Counted from the stretch's first letter, positions 19,601-29,335 are shown. The stretch is 64,000 nt of DNA from Cysteiniphilum marinum (GCF_014857925.1 NZ_JACYVZ010000003.1:124001-188000), one strand, 5' to 3'. Notes: generated by a model not told the origin, from the letters alone. A program made the numbers and translations.

Positions 19601-20684
19601 CAAAGCTTAAGTCACTGGAGAATGTACTGCGTTTACTTAAATCATAGCTTTTAAAATTACTTTGAGCATCACGAATACTTTTTTTGACTTCATTTGATAA
19701 ATTCTCTAAATCCTGCATAGCATCATAACCGCATTGGGTCATTTGGCGTAGTGTATCACCGCCTTGACCACCTAGGACGCTTAAGGAACCACATAAAGTG
19801 ACAATGCCAGCTGCGGCGAATTTTCCTTTGATTTTTGCCCAAGTGGATGAAACCGGTGCGCCAGTAAAGAGCGATAAAATAGCACCATTGGCATTTTGTT
19901 TAGGATTCAGTGGATTAAACCAGCTGATGGTAATCAGGTTGTTTTGAAAGGCACTATTATAGCCAGTTAAGGTATCCATTTGTGGGACAGATAAAGAGAA
20001 GCCTTGCAGTTGCATGTGGTTTGGTGTGATGGGGAAATAAGGCTGTGGATGTAATGAAGCAGTGACTGAATTACTGTTTGCAATGACATCAATAAGTTGT
20101 TGTGATTGATTGTGAAGTGTCAATGAAAAGGCATCTTGGGCGTAGGGTGCCGCAGCATTTTTGCTAAAAGCCGTCTCCTCAATTTTGGGTAGAATCATTG
20201 GAGCGTCTTGCATTTGATCAAGCGAGAAGTTCATGTTTCTATAGCGTCCGGCAACATAATATCCAACGCACTCAGCGGTTACCTGAGTAAGGTCTTCTGG
20301 ATTCTGTATCACCAAATAAGTTGGGTAAATATAATTAACACCAGCTACACTTTCAACCGCGCCTGTAACATCACCAAAAAAAAGTTTTGGTGTGTCTTTT
20401 ACTGCTTCCCAAGCAACATTTAGACTGGACTTAAGGGTGACTTTATCTGCTTGGTTTGGATTGTAGGTTTGTTGAAATCCTTTAATAATGTCAGGGTATG
20501 CTTTGAATTTTTTATAGTTTTTCTGCCATTCGCTTTCACAGTAGTCATATAGTGTATTGCTATAATCATCTTTTTCATCATAACTATAGGCATCTAGGGT
20601 TATTGCAAATGCAGCATGTGAAAGCACAAGGCTTAGTATTAGTACTTTAAATAATTGAGTTGTTTGCTTTATAATATGATGCAT
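16698..20684 (-). CDS. Giant exported protein, paralogue 1 of 3, function unknown
   Basis: A 1,328-residue protein with a cleavable signal peptide (LSLVLSHAAFA). Its first 640 or so residues are shared with the proteins at 21861 and 25508: DAYSYDEKDDYSNTLYDYCE, YIYPTYLV, CVGYYVAGRY, NAAAPYAQD, LHNQSQQLIDV, GYNSAFQNN, a hydrophobic pair of segments near 388-425 ending ATYINYLTQG, CGGQYDYTK near 496 and GIPLFARYY near 574. A weak membrane-like segment near 708-724 is followed by basic residues (KKYRLLK), then about 590 residues of Gln/Lys/Asn-rich predicted coiled coil. I recognise no family. Inferred: periplasmic or surface N-domain, one stop-transfer helix, cytosolic coiled coil. It is transcribed divergently from its relatives. 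Confidence 0.88.
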   Translation of the reverse strand: MHHIIKQTTQLFKVLILSLVLSHAAFAITLDAYSYDEKDDYSNTLYDYCESEWQKNYKKFKAYPDIIKGFQQTYNPNQADKVTLKSSLNVAWEAVKDTPKLFFGDVTGAVESVAGVNYIYPTYLVIQNPEDLTQVTAECVGYYVAGRYRNMNFSLDQMQDAPMILPKIEETAFSKNAAAPYAQDAFSLTLHNQSQQLIDVIANSNSVTASLHPQPYFPITPNHMQLQGFSLSVPQMDTLTGYNSAFQNNLITISWFNPLNPKQNANGAILSLFTGAPVSSTWAKIKGKFAAAGIVTLCGSLSVLGGQGGDTLRQMTQCGYDAMQDLENLSNEVKKSIRDAQSNFKSYDLSKRSTFSSDLSFVNKPQQKPLFIADIPVADPNLSTNASANERWLKIALILTAAIDFDNAPIMVLFILAGQGLDVAATYINYLTQGVRQIGLYPYPFDNKGSTAFLDTPSDAKDSLCIGNDQLVLSNDGVKNYLGSSTLDLYIDTINCGGQYDYTKQATTTTPNFNLTSQNLLDYMISQKIVIAITQTDIAQAKVTAIVNNTQNTKTLEINSLTAKDIYSQYFSRGIPLFARYYNNQLYIYAAKEAVNNSLLDPINAIVNTTLQTTSIDPSITPKNNNQFVLPFSDASQTYQNILLTQIYYPNLSTLPLSQSLTNKMSTFFYNSQVDNQLQQLATNITNNTINSNPVSAADITTLKDEKVAEQVGQLGGIVGLSLRVVKKYRLLKSFEDETKWQSNLLDEVNTTTNNLYQNDTLKLLSSTNESNFQDASTAYINNYLLFLQESNTVLSDAKLQNASTKQVAAALNDQLSQLEKSSKLGDINNPSIRKNISQLQKQQKQLMQAKLRLIDEYKSLDNLKIYQEVNNRLTNKIAELSQANIAQSAPLKIDGYRAKLQQILNDAQMPNNLASDEETLARLVNNWQASSAQLLGELTTYQTNVNQSASGNASSQDLASVNNQIINDLSLQNKAYAINPQESITDSSMFVINNMNYDEILKELNTLESKSIAGAHEKFLINKYIQTQNTASAEFEVLALRKQQLLQQSTKMNVKEAKVWATIINNEYDNALRKIQQQLFKFDSSLSANFPPKDFSIATLDEMLLSQTFIESLDNSYRIMTATKMPNNYEFLDQLFRTLSEHTKYMQLTLDNAPKRVVYAPKTVDFAKVQYDYINFKAQMLQQKITAAEKQYDLLKGNTGEIINKPLITEAEEMLLRQINKAKFNLNLLQQQNFSEKQIPPELSRLESMVYNNEKFTQLPDRKNTIILTALSESDFYEKADIYAQAVNELKNDSVLSSRKSSLQSLSDADELLQSFTSIEEIITDIK

Positions 20685-20910
20685 TTTGTTATTCCTTCAG
20701 ATATCTAGCCATCATTACTTGGCGCATTCAAGTTACAAATTCAAAAATTACAAACCTTGATTTTTTGCATATAAAAAGAGTATAGCCCATAGCAATTTCT
20801 TTGCTAAAGATTGTTAAAAATGATTGATATGTGGACAATTTAAGATTGGTGAACTTTACTTGATGCATTGAATGTTTTTGTTTTGGTTAAAGCATTAAGG
20901 ATGAACTGCT
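20685..20910. promoter_or_regulatory. Divergent promoter region of the giant-protein locus
   Basis: These 226 AT-rich bases separate the minus-strand giant gene from the plus-strand operon, so both promoters should lie here. AAGGATG precedes ATG 20911. I could not pick out a convincing -35/-10 pair or operator. Confidence 0.5.
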
Positions 20911-21849
20911 ATGTATAAACATATAACCACCTACTTATTAATGTTTCCATTAATGACATTAGCGAGTATGACTCAAGAGCAAATTGAAGATAGTAATGCC
21001 GGTAAAGAAGTGCATACGTCAGGAAGCTCATTAATAGCAACAGATGCTGCAAATACGTCAAGTGTAACAGCAGCGACAAACACTCAACCAAAAGTTGATA
21101 CGAGTGCTAATGTAACCGCACCATCCGGCGTTGATGTTGATAATGCCAATTTTATTAAAGAGCGTATTAGACAAGTGATTGCGAGTGCTAATAAACCCTA
21201 CGTTGCTGATAGTTATGTGACGGATTATTCAAAAATATATGGCGTGAAAGGTAAGGCGGTAACCTATGGTACCAAGAAAGAAGCAGGAAACTCACCTTCA
21301 GCTTATGTACCATGGGCAACACGAAATACATCAACGGGAGCTTGGACAACCAAGCTTACACAGAATCCGCAGTTGATTCACGATAGCATTACTGTTGTCA
21401 CTGCTTTGACGCTGCTAGATAGTGTATTAGCCAAGTTAAACAAAAAGTATCAAATCAGTGCTAAGAAGATTTTACCATCGACTATGGAGAGTGCGGCAAG
21501 ACAATTATCAGGGTTGCTTAAATTAAGCTATTGGCAGCAAAATAGTGAACGCTTGCTACAGGCTTATGCAGATAGTTATAAATCGAATTTTCTGTCAGCC
21601 ATTTTAAAGAATTGTCGAGTCGATTTATCAGTGGGACTTAACTCAAATGATGATGTGCAGGCGTATCAGAATTGTTTAACTAAACAAGTAAACCTTGTAG
21701 AAGCTGAGCTAAAAAAAAGCACACCTCAACAGATACAGCAATTTTTACAACAACAAAAAGTGCCTAGAGAATATTACCAAACCCAAACAAAGACACAAGG
21801 CTATCAACAGCCTAATAATCAGCGCTTTAGAGGTGGTATGGGAATGTAA
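20911..21849 (+). CDS. Exported 312-residue protein, first gene of giant-protein operon
   Basis: The signal peptide MYKHITTYLLMFPLMTLAS precedes a Ser/Thr/Ala-rich low-complexity region (about residues 25-75). A probable globular domain then follows, with DNANFIKERIRQVIAS, WATRNTSTGAWTTKL and a helical part containing two Cys (NCRVDL, NCLTKQ) that could pair in the periplasm. The tail is Gln/Gly/Arg-rich and ends FRGGMGM. I recognise no family. It lies 11 bases before the second giant gene with GGAGA between, so it is almost certainly co-expressed and a likely partner or chaperone (inference). Confidence 0.85.
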   Translation: MYKHITTYLLMFPLMTLASMTQEQIEDSNAGKEVHTSGSSLIATDAANTSSVTAATNTQPKVDTSANVTAPSGVDVDNANFIKERIRQVIASANKPYVADSYVTDYSKIYGVKGKAVTYGTKKEAGNSPSAYVPWATRNTSTGAWTTKLTQNPQLIHDSITVVTALTLLDSVLAKLNKKYQISAKKILPSTMESAARQLSGLLKLSYWQQNSERLLQAYADSYKSNFLSAILKNCRVDLSVGLNSNDDVQAYQNCLTKQVNLVEAELKKSTPQQIQQFLQQQKVPREYYQTQTKTQGYQQPNNQRFRGGMGM

Positions 21850-21860
21850 AGGAGACTCAA

Positions 21861-24800
21861 ATGAAATTACTAAGAGTAAGTTACTGTTTAGGCGCGTTGT
21901 TGTTTGTAATGCAGCAAGGACACGCTCTTGATATTGATGCCTATAGTTATGATAAAAATAATGACTACACCAATGCATTATATGCTTTTTGTGAACAGCA
22001 ATGGCAGGATAAGTCTCCCCAATTTGAATCCCTTAAAAGCATCAAGCAGAGTTTTTTCAAGCAGTATTATACAACCGATCTAAGTGTGCTAGGAATTCTA
22101 GGAGATGTAGGGCAATCTTTGCAAGATCATATGACTTTGGGGCTATCAGCGGCGGTAGGTCTTGACTACATCTATCCAACATATTTGGTGTTGAACAGCA
22201 AAAAAGATATGCAGAAGATTACGCCTGAGTGTATTTATTACTATATTGCTGGCAGACGCACTACGTCAACGTATACATTAACCTCATTGAAAGAAGACCC
22301 TACTTTGCGTGATTATGAGAAAGTATTCCCTATCAATGAGGCAAAGTTTTATGAAAATGCGGCAGCTAAGTATTCACAAGATCAATTTTATGTGCGCCTG
22401 CACAATCAAAGTGAGCGTTTTATCAAAGTAGATATCAATAGTAATAATGCTTCTGCTGGGGTGAATAGACCGCAATTTTTTCCAGAGCAATCAACGGCTG
22501 TTCAAGCATCAAGTTTAGCCATTGGCACACCAACTTCAGATACAATGATTGGTTATAACAATAACTTTTCATCTAACTTGATTGCATTGAATTGGTATAA
22601 CGTGCTAGATCCTAAAAGCTATAATCAAGGTGCATTATTGTCACTGTTTAATGTGAACCCAAGTAAAGATAGCTTGACGGATGTGAAGTATATATCTTCA
22701 ATGATTGTTGCCATTCCTTTGTGTATAGCAACAAACTATGATGTAACTTCAGGCAAAACAGTGAAACCTAAGGACTGTGGTAAAAATCTTGGCAATGCAC
22801 TCATGGGCAAGAGTAATATTGCCCAGCAGAATATCAAAGATCGTTTTGCCAAGATACGCTCATTGGATCTTAAAAACAAAGAAAAATACACGCAAGATTT
22901 AACGGGGATTAAAGTAGATGAGGCGGGTAATTATGTCTCTTTGATCAAAACACCCGTGGTTGACCCTAAGCTGTTTGAAAATGCAACGGCAAATACCATT
23001 TGGATTAATACTATTGCTATTGGTGCAGGCTTTACTGAGATGCCTGTGTTGGTTCTTGAAGTATTAAATGAGATTGCGAATGTCGCGCTAGATGTTGGCT
23101 CTAACTATATTAATATGCTTAATCGCGGAAACAGACAAGTTTCACTTTACCAAATGCCTTATGATAATGCAGGGAAAACTGATTTTTTAGATAACCCAGA
23201 AGCGGGGAAAGATAAACTTTGCGTCGCTAAGGATTATCTGGTTTTGGGCACACAAGCCAGTTATCAAAACAATGCATTAGCTAAGCAAATAGCAAAGCAA
23301 GTTAATGATTTATCAGCATCTGGTGGTAAATATATGGGCAGTAGTGTGATTGATCTATATATTGATGATCAGCGCTGTGGTGGGCAGTATGATTATAGTA
23401 AAGCACTAGATGAATTTGCCTTACCACAATATAAAACGATCTCAGCTGCGTTTTTAGACTATCTTATTGCTAACAAAATGGTGTCGCCGTTATTTCCTAA
23501 CGGTGATATAAGTAACAGCATTAGTGTTAAAGTCAATGGCTCAAACAAGATCGTTAGGGTGACCTTACCAGAAAATATACTTAAAAATATCATTACTAAT
23601 TATACCTTGAGAGGTATCCCATTATTTGCCAGATATTATAGTGGGGAGCTTATCATTTATGCGGCAACTGAGGCAGTGCAAGCAGCATTTCAAGATCCAT
23701 TAAACAGTACATTGCCTTCGATTTTATCGACTACAGCGAGTAATATTAGTTATGACCCTAATAATATCAATGGCTTTGTTCAGCCAGTAGATAATAGTAG
23801 TAACAGTTTGCAAATGGCAAGTCATAACCTGATGTATTATCGCAATATTAATGCGCAATTACCGAATAAAGCATTAGATACTTTGATTGGTGGGTATTTT
23901 GATAAAGGTCAGACAAATGTAAATATGACATTATCGACGAACGCAACTGATTCGGATAGCGATTCAAACGCCACAAAAAATCTGGCATTAAAAATTATAC
24001 TTGGCACAGGAGTAACTGCGCTTACTGGTACGGTAACTTATTTGGCGATTAAAGTGGTTAAATATCGAATGTTGCAGAGGGGATTTAGAGTTTATGACCA
24101 AATGTACTCAAAAGAGCTCAAACTTATGGAAGAGGGTCTTGATGGTCTGTATCCAAATGAAGCAGAACTACAAAAACTGGGTGATATTGTTAATAAGATG
24201 ATTAACACAAACTCATTAGATGAAGCAGCGAATGCTGCTAGTGATGGCGAGAAAATAATAGAGAGGTACGCTGGCAAATCAAGTCCAGTAGATGTCAGCA
24301 AGACGTTGGATAAATACGAAAAAATATTAAATAAATATCAAGCTGATTTAGGACAGATAGGGCAAAAATATGGTGAATTGCCAGCTTATCAAGCATTGAG
24401 CGATAAACTTGGCAGTGCTCAGAAGAAAGTTGCGGATTTTTGGAATCAAAGAAAGGTGGCTTACACTGATCTTCAGCAAATAAGTGATCAATTTAACTCA
24501 GCAATTATTGCCCAGAAGCAACAAGATTTAGTTAAATTACAGGCAAGTCTAAAAGCAAATAAGGGACCTTTTAGCAAAGTTTATCAACAGTCTATAGAGA
24601 GCGCCTTGAATAACTTTAAAACCAACATGAAAACTAAAATTCGTGATATGGCAGGGTTTTCACTCACACAGCAAAAGCAATTAGTTAGTGATTTTTCTTC
24701 CTACTTGAGAAATCGAGATTATGGTTCGTTTGGTCAAGAGTTGCTAGCCAAACAACGAAAATTTAAAATAGCAAAAAATAAAATTGATCAATATTATAAA

Positions 24801-25496
24801 GAAATCCAAAAAAGTTCGATTTATAAAAATAATCGCACAGAGTTTGATGCTGCTTATGAAAATGCCGTAATGGATTTTAATAAAGCAGTCAACGATTTCA
24901 ATATTAATATAGTGTTAAATTCCACACAAAAGACCCATTTAGATGAAGTGGCTCGTACCAGCTTGCTACAGGAGAGGAAAGTTGTGGAGTATGTTGGTGG
25001 TTATAGCAAAAAGTTTAATCTTGCTATGGCCAATACATTAACCTCTAACATTAGCCTGAGGAATACATTCTCTAATGTAAATGTAGACAACCCAATTAAA
25101 ATACTGGCTGAAGAAGCTGGTTATAATGCACTCGATATCTCATCAATACAATCAAAATATGATATGGTGTTGTCTCAAAGTATGAATGATATTGTATTTG
25201 CTCTTGTTGAGCAATCATCGCCAACAGAGTTTAAAAAACTTCGTAAAGCCTCACAATCATCAGAAGAAATAGGAAAAATAGGAGAAATTATAGAAAAACC
25301 ATCGATAGGATCAAAAGCGCCATTGAAGACACTGTTTGACAATAAGGCATCGATTCAAGATCTTGAAAAAATGCTGATAGAAATATCGTCGCAGAAGCAA
25401 CAACCAATGGTAACTAAGGCAATGAACTTGGAAAAGGTTTCAGAATCATTAGAATCATTGGGCTCACTAAATGATCTGAAAAAGTTGAACTATTAA
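21861..25496 (+). CDS. Giant exported protein, paralogue 2 of 3, function unknown
   Basis: A 1,211-residue protein with signal peptide LGALLFVMQQGHA. It shares the family N-domain: DAYSYDKNNDYTNALYAFCE, YIYPTYLVL, TPECIYYYIAGR, NAAAKYSQDQF, LHNQSERFIKV, GYNNNFSSN, hydrophobic segments near 376-416 ending SNYINMLNRG, CGGQYDY near 506, RGIPLFARYY near 584 and GFVQPVDNSS. A clear membrane helix (LGTGVTALTGTVTYLAI) at about 715-732 is followed by KVVKYRMLQRGFR, basic residues that favour a cytosolic C-terminal half. The remaining 480 residues are charged and coiled-coil-like with no Cys. It is followed after 11 bases by paralogue 3. Confidence 0.9.
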   Translation: MKLLRVSYCLGALLFVMQQGHALDIDAYSYDKNNDYTNALYAFCEQQWQDKSPQFESLKSIKQSFFKQYYTTDLSVLGILGDVGQSLQDHMTLGLSAAVGLDYIYPTYLVLNSKKDMQKITPECIYYYIAGRRTTSTYTLTSLKEDPTLRDYEKVFPINEAKFYENAAAKYSQDQFYVRLHNQSERFIKVDINSNNASAGVNRPQFFPEQSTAVQASSLAIGTPTSDTMIGYNNNFSSNLIALNWYNVLDPKSYNQGALLSLFNVNPSKDSLTDVKYISSMIVAIPLCIATNYDVTSGKTVKPKDCGKNLGNALMGKSNIAQQNIKDRFAKIRSLDLKNKEKYTQDLTGIKVDEAGNYVSLIKTPVVDPKLFENATANTIWINTIAIGAGFTEMPVLVLEVLNEIANVALDVGSNYINMLNRGNRQVSLYQMPYDNAGKTDFLDNPEAGKDKLCVAKDYLVLGTQASYQNNALAKQIAKQVNDLSASGGKYMGSSVIDLYIDDQRCGGQYDYSKALDEFALPQYKTISAAFLDYLIANKMVSPLFPNGDISNSISVKVNGSNKIVRVTLPENILKNIITNYTLRGIPLFARYYSGELIIYAATEAVQAAFQDPLNSTLPSILSTTASNISYDPNNINGFVQPVDNSSNSLQMASHNLMYYRNINAQLPNKALDTLIGGYFDKGQTNVNMTLSTNATDSDSDSNATKNLALKIILGTGVTALTGTVTYLAIKVVKYRMLQRGFRVYDQMYSKELKLMEEGLDGLYPNEAELQKLGDIVNKMINTNSLDEAANAASDGEKIIERYAGKSSPVDVSKTLDKYEKILNKYQADLGQIGQKYGELPAYQALSDKLGSAQKKVADFWNQRKVAYTDLQQISDQFNSAIIAQKQQDLVKLQASLKANKGPFSKVYQQSIESALNNFKTNMKTKIRDMAGFSLTQQKQLVSDFSSYLRNRDYGSFGQELLAKQRKFKIAKNKIDQYYKEIQKSSIYKNNRTEFDAAYENAVMDFNKAVNDFNINIVLNSTQKTHLDEVARTSLLQERKVVEYVGGYSKKFNLAMANTLTSNISLRNTFSNVNVDNPIKILAEEAGYNALDISSIQSKYDMVLSQSMNDIVFALVEQSSPTEFKKLRKASQSSEEIGKIGEIIEKPSIGSKAPLKTLFDNKASIQDLEKMLIEISSQKQQPMVTKAMNLEKVSESLESLGSLNDLKKLNY

Positions 25497-25507
25497 GAGA
25501 GTATAAA

Positions 25508-28500
25508 ATGAAGCGTTTATTAATTGCTTTTTTTGGTTTGGGATACATGTCATTATGTATGGCGCTCAGTGTCAATAGTGGTGACTATGACAAGAACAAC
25601 CGTTATACGAATGCGTTATATGAATACTGTGAAAATGAGTGGCAAGCGATCTATGCTAATTTGGATAGTTTGCCGGCAATAAAAGCCAGTTTCCAGCAAA
25701 CTTATATACCACAAGCGACGGAATCAGTATCACTCTCAAGTATTTGGGGAATGGTTAAGGATTCACTATCTAATGTGATATCTCAGCAATTTGGCGGAGG
25801 ACTTGATGGGATTACGCAAACTATCGTTGGGGTATATTACACCTATCCTACTGTATTGGTTACTCAAAGTAGAAATGATCTAAAGAAAATCACGCCTGAG
25901 TGCCTATTATATTATATGGCTGGTCGGACACTGAAAAAGAACGTATCACTAGAGCAGGCAAAGTCAACGCCACTTATTGTGCCAAAAATTGAAGAGACAA
26001 CTTTTGTAGCACAAGCCGCAGCGAGCTATTCGCAAGATCAGACTTATGTTAATTTACATAATATGAGTAACAAAGACGTTAAACTCAATATCAGTAGTAA
26101 CTCAGCCACGACATTTATTAATACGGTGCAGTTTTTTCCAGAGCAAAGTATGCATAGTTTAGCAAGTGCAATATCGTTATCTATCCCTGCAGTGAATACC
26201 TTAACTGGCTATAACAATAATTTTCAGAACAATGTGGTGAGTTTGTCATGGTATGATAACAAGGCGCCAGCAAAGACAGTAAATGGCGCGTTATTATCGC
26301 TTTATACTGAGAACTCAAGCAATGATACGTGGACGAATGTCAAATACTACTCAGAGCTGTTTGCAACGAGTGTGATTTGTTTTGCGATTCCTTATACCAC
26401 AAGCACCCCGCAAAATGGTGTGGAAATTCCAGTGCCGTGTAGTGATGATGTGTATCAACAGTGGGTTAATAGTAATGCTGAAGTCCCAGCTGATATTTTG
26501 AAAAAACAAAGTGAACTACAAGCATTACCATTAGCAGATAAGAAAAGTTATAGCCAAAACTTAACGATGATTCGCTCTAGCGCAAAACCTATCAAATATA
26601 CGCCATTAACTTCAGTGCCTGTATATGACAATAAGTTATTCCAAAATCAAAAAGCCAATATGGTTTGGATCAGTGGCTTGGCATTATTAGCCGGTGCGGT
26701 GGATTTTGAGAATAGTTACGTGCTTGTTCTTGGAATGTTATTAAGTTCAGGTCTTGATGTGTTTTCAAGTTATATTAATGTTTTCTCCCAAGGCACGCGT
26801 AGCCTTTATTTATATCCTTATCCTTATGAAAAAGGAGGAAGTAATGCTTTTTTAAATGCACCTGATAAAGGTAAAGATGAATTGTGTGTTGCCAAAGATA
26901 GATTGGCTTTAAGTAATCGAAACGATGCAAAATATATGGGTGAGAGTCAAATAGACTTGTATATCAGCGATAAGGTATGTGGTGGTCAATACGACTATGC
27001 AAAAAAGGCTAGTTCAAAAGGGGGGCTACAACCTCACTATGAAATTATTTCAGCGCAACTGTTGGATTATCTGATTGATAAAAAAGTCGTTAGCCCAATA
27101 TTTAATACAACGGGAATAGCTGCAGAAATAATCGCGCAAAATGATGATAGTGGTGCTGCCCAAAAAATAAAAATTGCAGCAAGTGATCTAAAGAAAATCT
27201 ATACAAACTATACCCTTCAAGGGATTCCTTTGTTTGCGCGCATTTATCAAGGGCGCTTGCTACTATATGCCAGTGACAAAGCGGTTCAAGCGGCACTGAA
27301 TGATCCTATTAACATCATGCTAAATAACTATTTAGTAGGGCAAGCAAAAAAAGTAGGGTTAAGCATAACTAAAGAGCAAACATTTGTTCAACCTGTTGCC
27401 TCATCCTCACAACAGGTGCAAGGAGTGGTACTTGATAAATCATTGAAGCATATATCAAGTGCATTGCAGAGTAATCCTGCAGCAACTACTCAGTTAATGC
27501 AAAGCTTTAGGCTAAATGATGCAAGTAATACTTTGGTAAATACGGGTAAAAGCGATAGTAAACAAAATGTTGATATGAATAGGCTGCCAGGTAATATTGA
27601 AAACTTTGCCAAGATAGTTGGCTTCGTCGTTGCCACAGGTGGTGCCGTTGCTGTTGTAGGCGGTATTATAGTGGATCAAATTGAAGAAACACGATTGTTT
27701 AATCGAGAGGTTATACCAGCTGAGCTTGAAAGAATTAAATTAATGAAACGCAAGGTGGAGGAGTTGTGGACAAGCTTTGATGTGACTAACAAATTAACAA
27801 GCAGTGATGTAAACACTTTAATAGAGAATTATCAGCAAACCATGGGCGTATTAAATGAGGCGAGCAATCTTCCTGAGGCAACAGAAAAAAACTTAAAAAG
27901 CGCAATCAATGATTATGAGCAAAGCATAGAGCGTTCACAAGAAACGCTAGGCTTAGTGTTAAAAGCAGCAGAAAAATTTGATCAAAAATTAAAAAGTTTG
28001 CAAGAGGAACTATTACAACAGAGTTGGTATTTTGTACTAGAAAACAGAAACATGGTATTAACAAGAGGCTTTAAGGTGATTTCTGATCAACATGATGCGT
28101 TAGATGCCCGAGTAGCACAAATGGCAAGTGTCAGTGAGGAGATTATAGGGCTTGCCAACGGAGGTAAACGTGCAATGATTGCATTGTCACAATTACAAAG
28201 TGCGACTGATGCCTCTGTTCAAGAAAAAATGGTGCAATTGAGTAATATGTATCAAAATTTTGCGATGGAGAATGGGTGGGGATTGGCAGGCGTGTATACA
28301 GAAACTAATCAAGCAAATGTGCTCAATACCGCGCTTAATTATCCCGAGGGAATCAAGACAAAACTGTCGGAATTAGCAAAGCAGCCCAAAGGGAGCTTGG
28401 GGGCGAAAAATAGCATTACTGAAGTGACTGATTTTGCGGTTAACGATTTTGAGCAACGTATTATTCAGTTTGACGAGGTGTTAAATAATGCCATTGAGCT

Positions 28501-29335
28501 TGAGAGGGTGTATTTATTTACAATACCTTATATGGAGCTCAAAAAAACGGTTGCTATATATGAGCAGACGATTAATAAGCAATCTGAATTGTTAAAAGGA
28601 ATGCTTAAATCAAGAGCAAATGCAGAAGAGCTCTACCCGCAAATTAATTCAGCTAAGCTTGAGGCGCAAAATAAGCTGGATAAGATTAACCTGAAAGCCG
28701 ATGACAAGTTTATACAAGTTCTACAAAACCAGAATTTGTCAGAGGCTATGGTTGATGAGCTATTCTATCAAGAAGATTTCATTACAGAGATCAATAAACT
28801 TTCAAAGCAGAACAAGGTAAGAATGGAAGTGCAAAAGCTACTGGATAATTATATCCAAACATTACCTAAAGACGTGATGATAGAGAATTTTGATGCTTTG
28901 GTTGCGGAAGCTGAGCAAAACGTTGATTTGGTGCAAAAATCACAAAAGTATATTGAATTTAGGCTTAAGCAAAGACAGCAACATTTGACTGTTGTCGATG
29001 AGATTTTTAAAACAAATCCTGAGTTTGCGGATGCTAGCATGTATGAGGAGCCAATGTTTGAAAGTGAGCTTTTGATGCAAAAAGTAGCATTATTGTATGA
29101 GGATAATCAGCAATTGCACACGGCTAAATATGATTTAAATATCCAGCTAGAAACAATAAAAACCAAGCTAACTGAACAAGGTGTGATTCAGTCTCAATAT
29201 GTATTACCAAGATCACGCGTGATCACATCAGAGAACTTGATTACCCAAGCCAGACGACAGATTGGTGAAGAAAGTGAGATTGTTGAGAAATCTGCGTTTT
29301 TGAATGAGCTTGAGAATATTGTCAAAGAAAAATAG
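25508..29335 (+). CDS. Giant exported protein, paralogue 3 of 3, function unknown
   Basis: A 1,275-residue protein with a signal peptide (AFFGLGYMSLCMA). Family N-domain features are YTNALYEYCENEWQ, YTYPTVLVT, TPECLLYYMAGR, AAASYSQDQTYV, GYNNNFQNN, hydrophobic segments near 384-427 ending SSYINVFSQG, KDELCVAKDR, CGGQYDY near 491, QGIPLFARIY near 572 and FVQPVASSS. A strong membrane helix (VGFVVATGGAVAVVGGIIV) lies near 700-720. The C-terminal 550 residues are long coiled-coil-like helices rich in Glu, Gln and Lys. It is the last gene of the plus-strand operon; the next gene, aroA, is unrelated core metabolism. Confidence 0.9.
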   Translation: MKRLLIAFFGLGYMSLCMALSVNSGDYDKNNRYTNALYEYCENEWQAIYANLDSLPAIKASFQQTYIPQATESVSLSSIWGMVKDSLSNVISQQFGGGLDGITQTIVGVYYTYPTVLVTQSRNDLKKITPECLLYYMAGRTLKKNVSLEQAKSTPLIVPKIEETTFVAQAAASYSQDQTYVNLHNMSNKDVKLNISSNSATTFINTVQFFPEQSMHSLASAISLSIPAVNTLTGYNNNFQNNVVSLSWYDNKAPAKTVNGALLSLYTENSSNDTWTNVKYYSELFATSVICFAIPYTTSTPQNGVEIPVPCSDDVYQQWVNSNAEVPADILKKQSELQALPLADKKSYSQNLTMIRSSAKPIKYTPLTSVPVYDNKLFQNQKANMVWISGLALLAGAVDFENSYVLVLGMLLSSGLDVFSSYINVFSQGTRSLYLYPYPYEKGGSNAFLNAPDKGKDELCVAKDRLALSNRNDAKYMGESQIDLYISDKVCGGQYDYAKKASSKGGLQPHYEIISAQLLDYLIDKKVVSPIFNTTGIAAEIIAQNDDSGAAQKIKIAASDLKKIYTNYTLQGIPLFARIYQGRLLLYASDKAVQAALNDPINIMLNNYLVGQAKKVGLSITKEQTFVQPVASSSQQVQGVVLDKSLKHISSALQSNPAATTQLMQSFRLNDASNTLVNTGKSDSKQNVDMNRLPGNIENFAKIVGFVVATGGAVAVVGGIIVDQIEETRLFNREVIPAELERIKLMKRKVEELWTSFDVTNKLTSSDVNTLIENYQQTMGVLNEASNLPEATEKNLKSAINDYEQSIERSQETLGLVLKAAEKFDQKLKSLQEELLQQSWYFVLENRNMVLTRGFKVISDQHDALDARVAQMASVSEEIIGLANGGKRAMIALSQLQSATDASVQEKMVQLSNMYQNFAMENGWGLAGVYTETNQANVLNTALNYPEGIKTKLSELAKQPKGSLGAKNSITEVTDFAVNDFEQRIIQFDEVLNNAIELERVYLFTIPYMELKKTVAIYEQTINKQSELLKGMLKSRANAEELYPQINSAKLEAQNKLDKINLKADDKFIQVLQNQNLSEAMVDELFYQEDFITEINKLSKQNKVRMEVQKLLDNYIQTLPKDVMIENFDALVAEAEQNVDLVQKSQKYIEFRLKQRQQHLTVVDEIFKTNPEFADASMYEEPMFESELLMQKVALLYEDNQQLHTAKYDLNIQLETIKTKLTEQGVIQSQYVLPRSRVITSENLITQARRQIGEESEIVEKSAFLNELENIVKEK

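Noticed and set aside
24092-24301. Antisense ORF in giant paralogue 2, and similar ORFs at 19408-19647 and 28849-29040
   Set aside because: Low-complexity antisense of Ser/Ala/Lys-rich coding sequence; no start signal.
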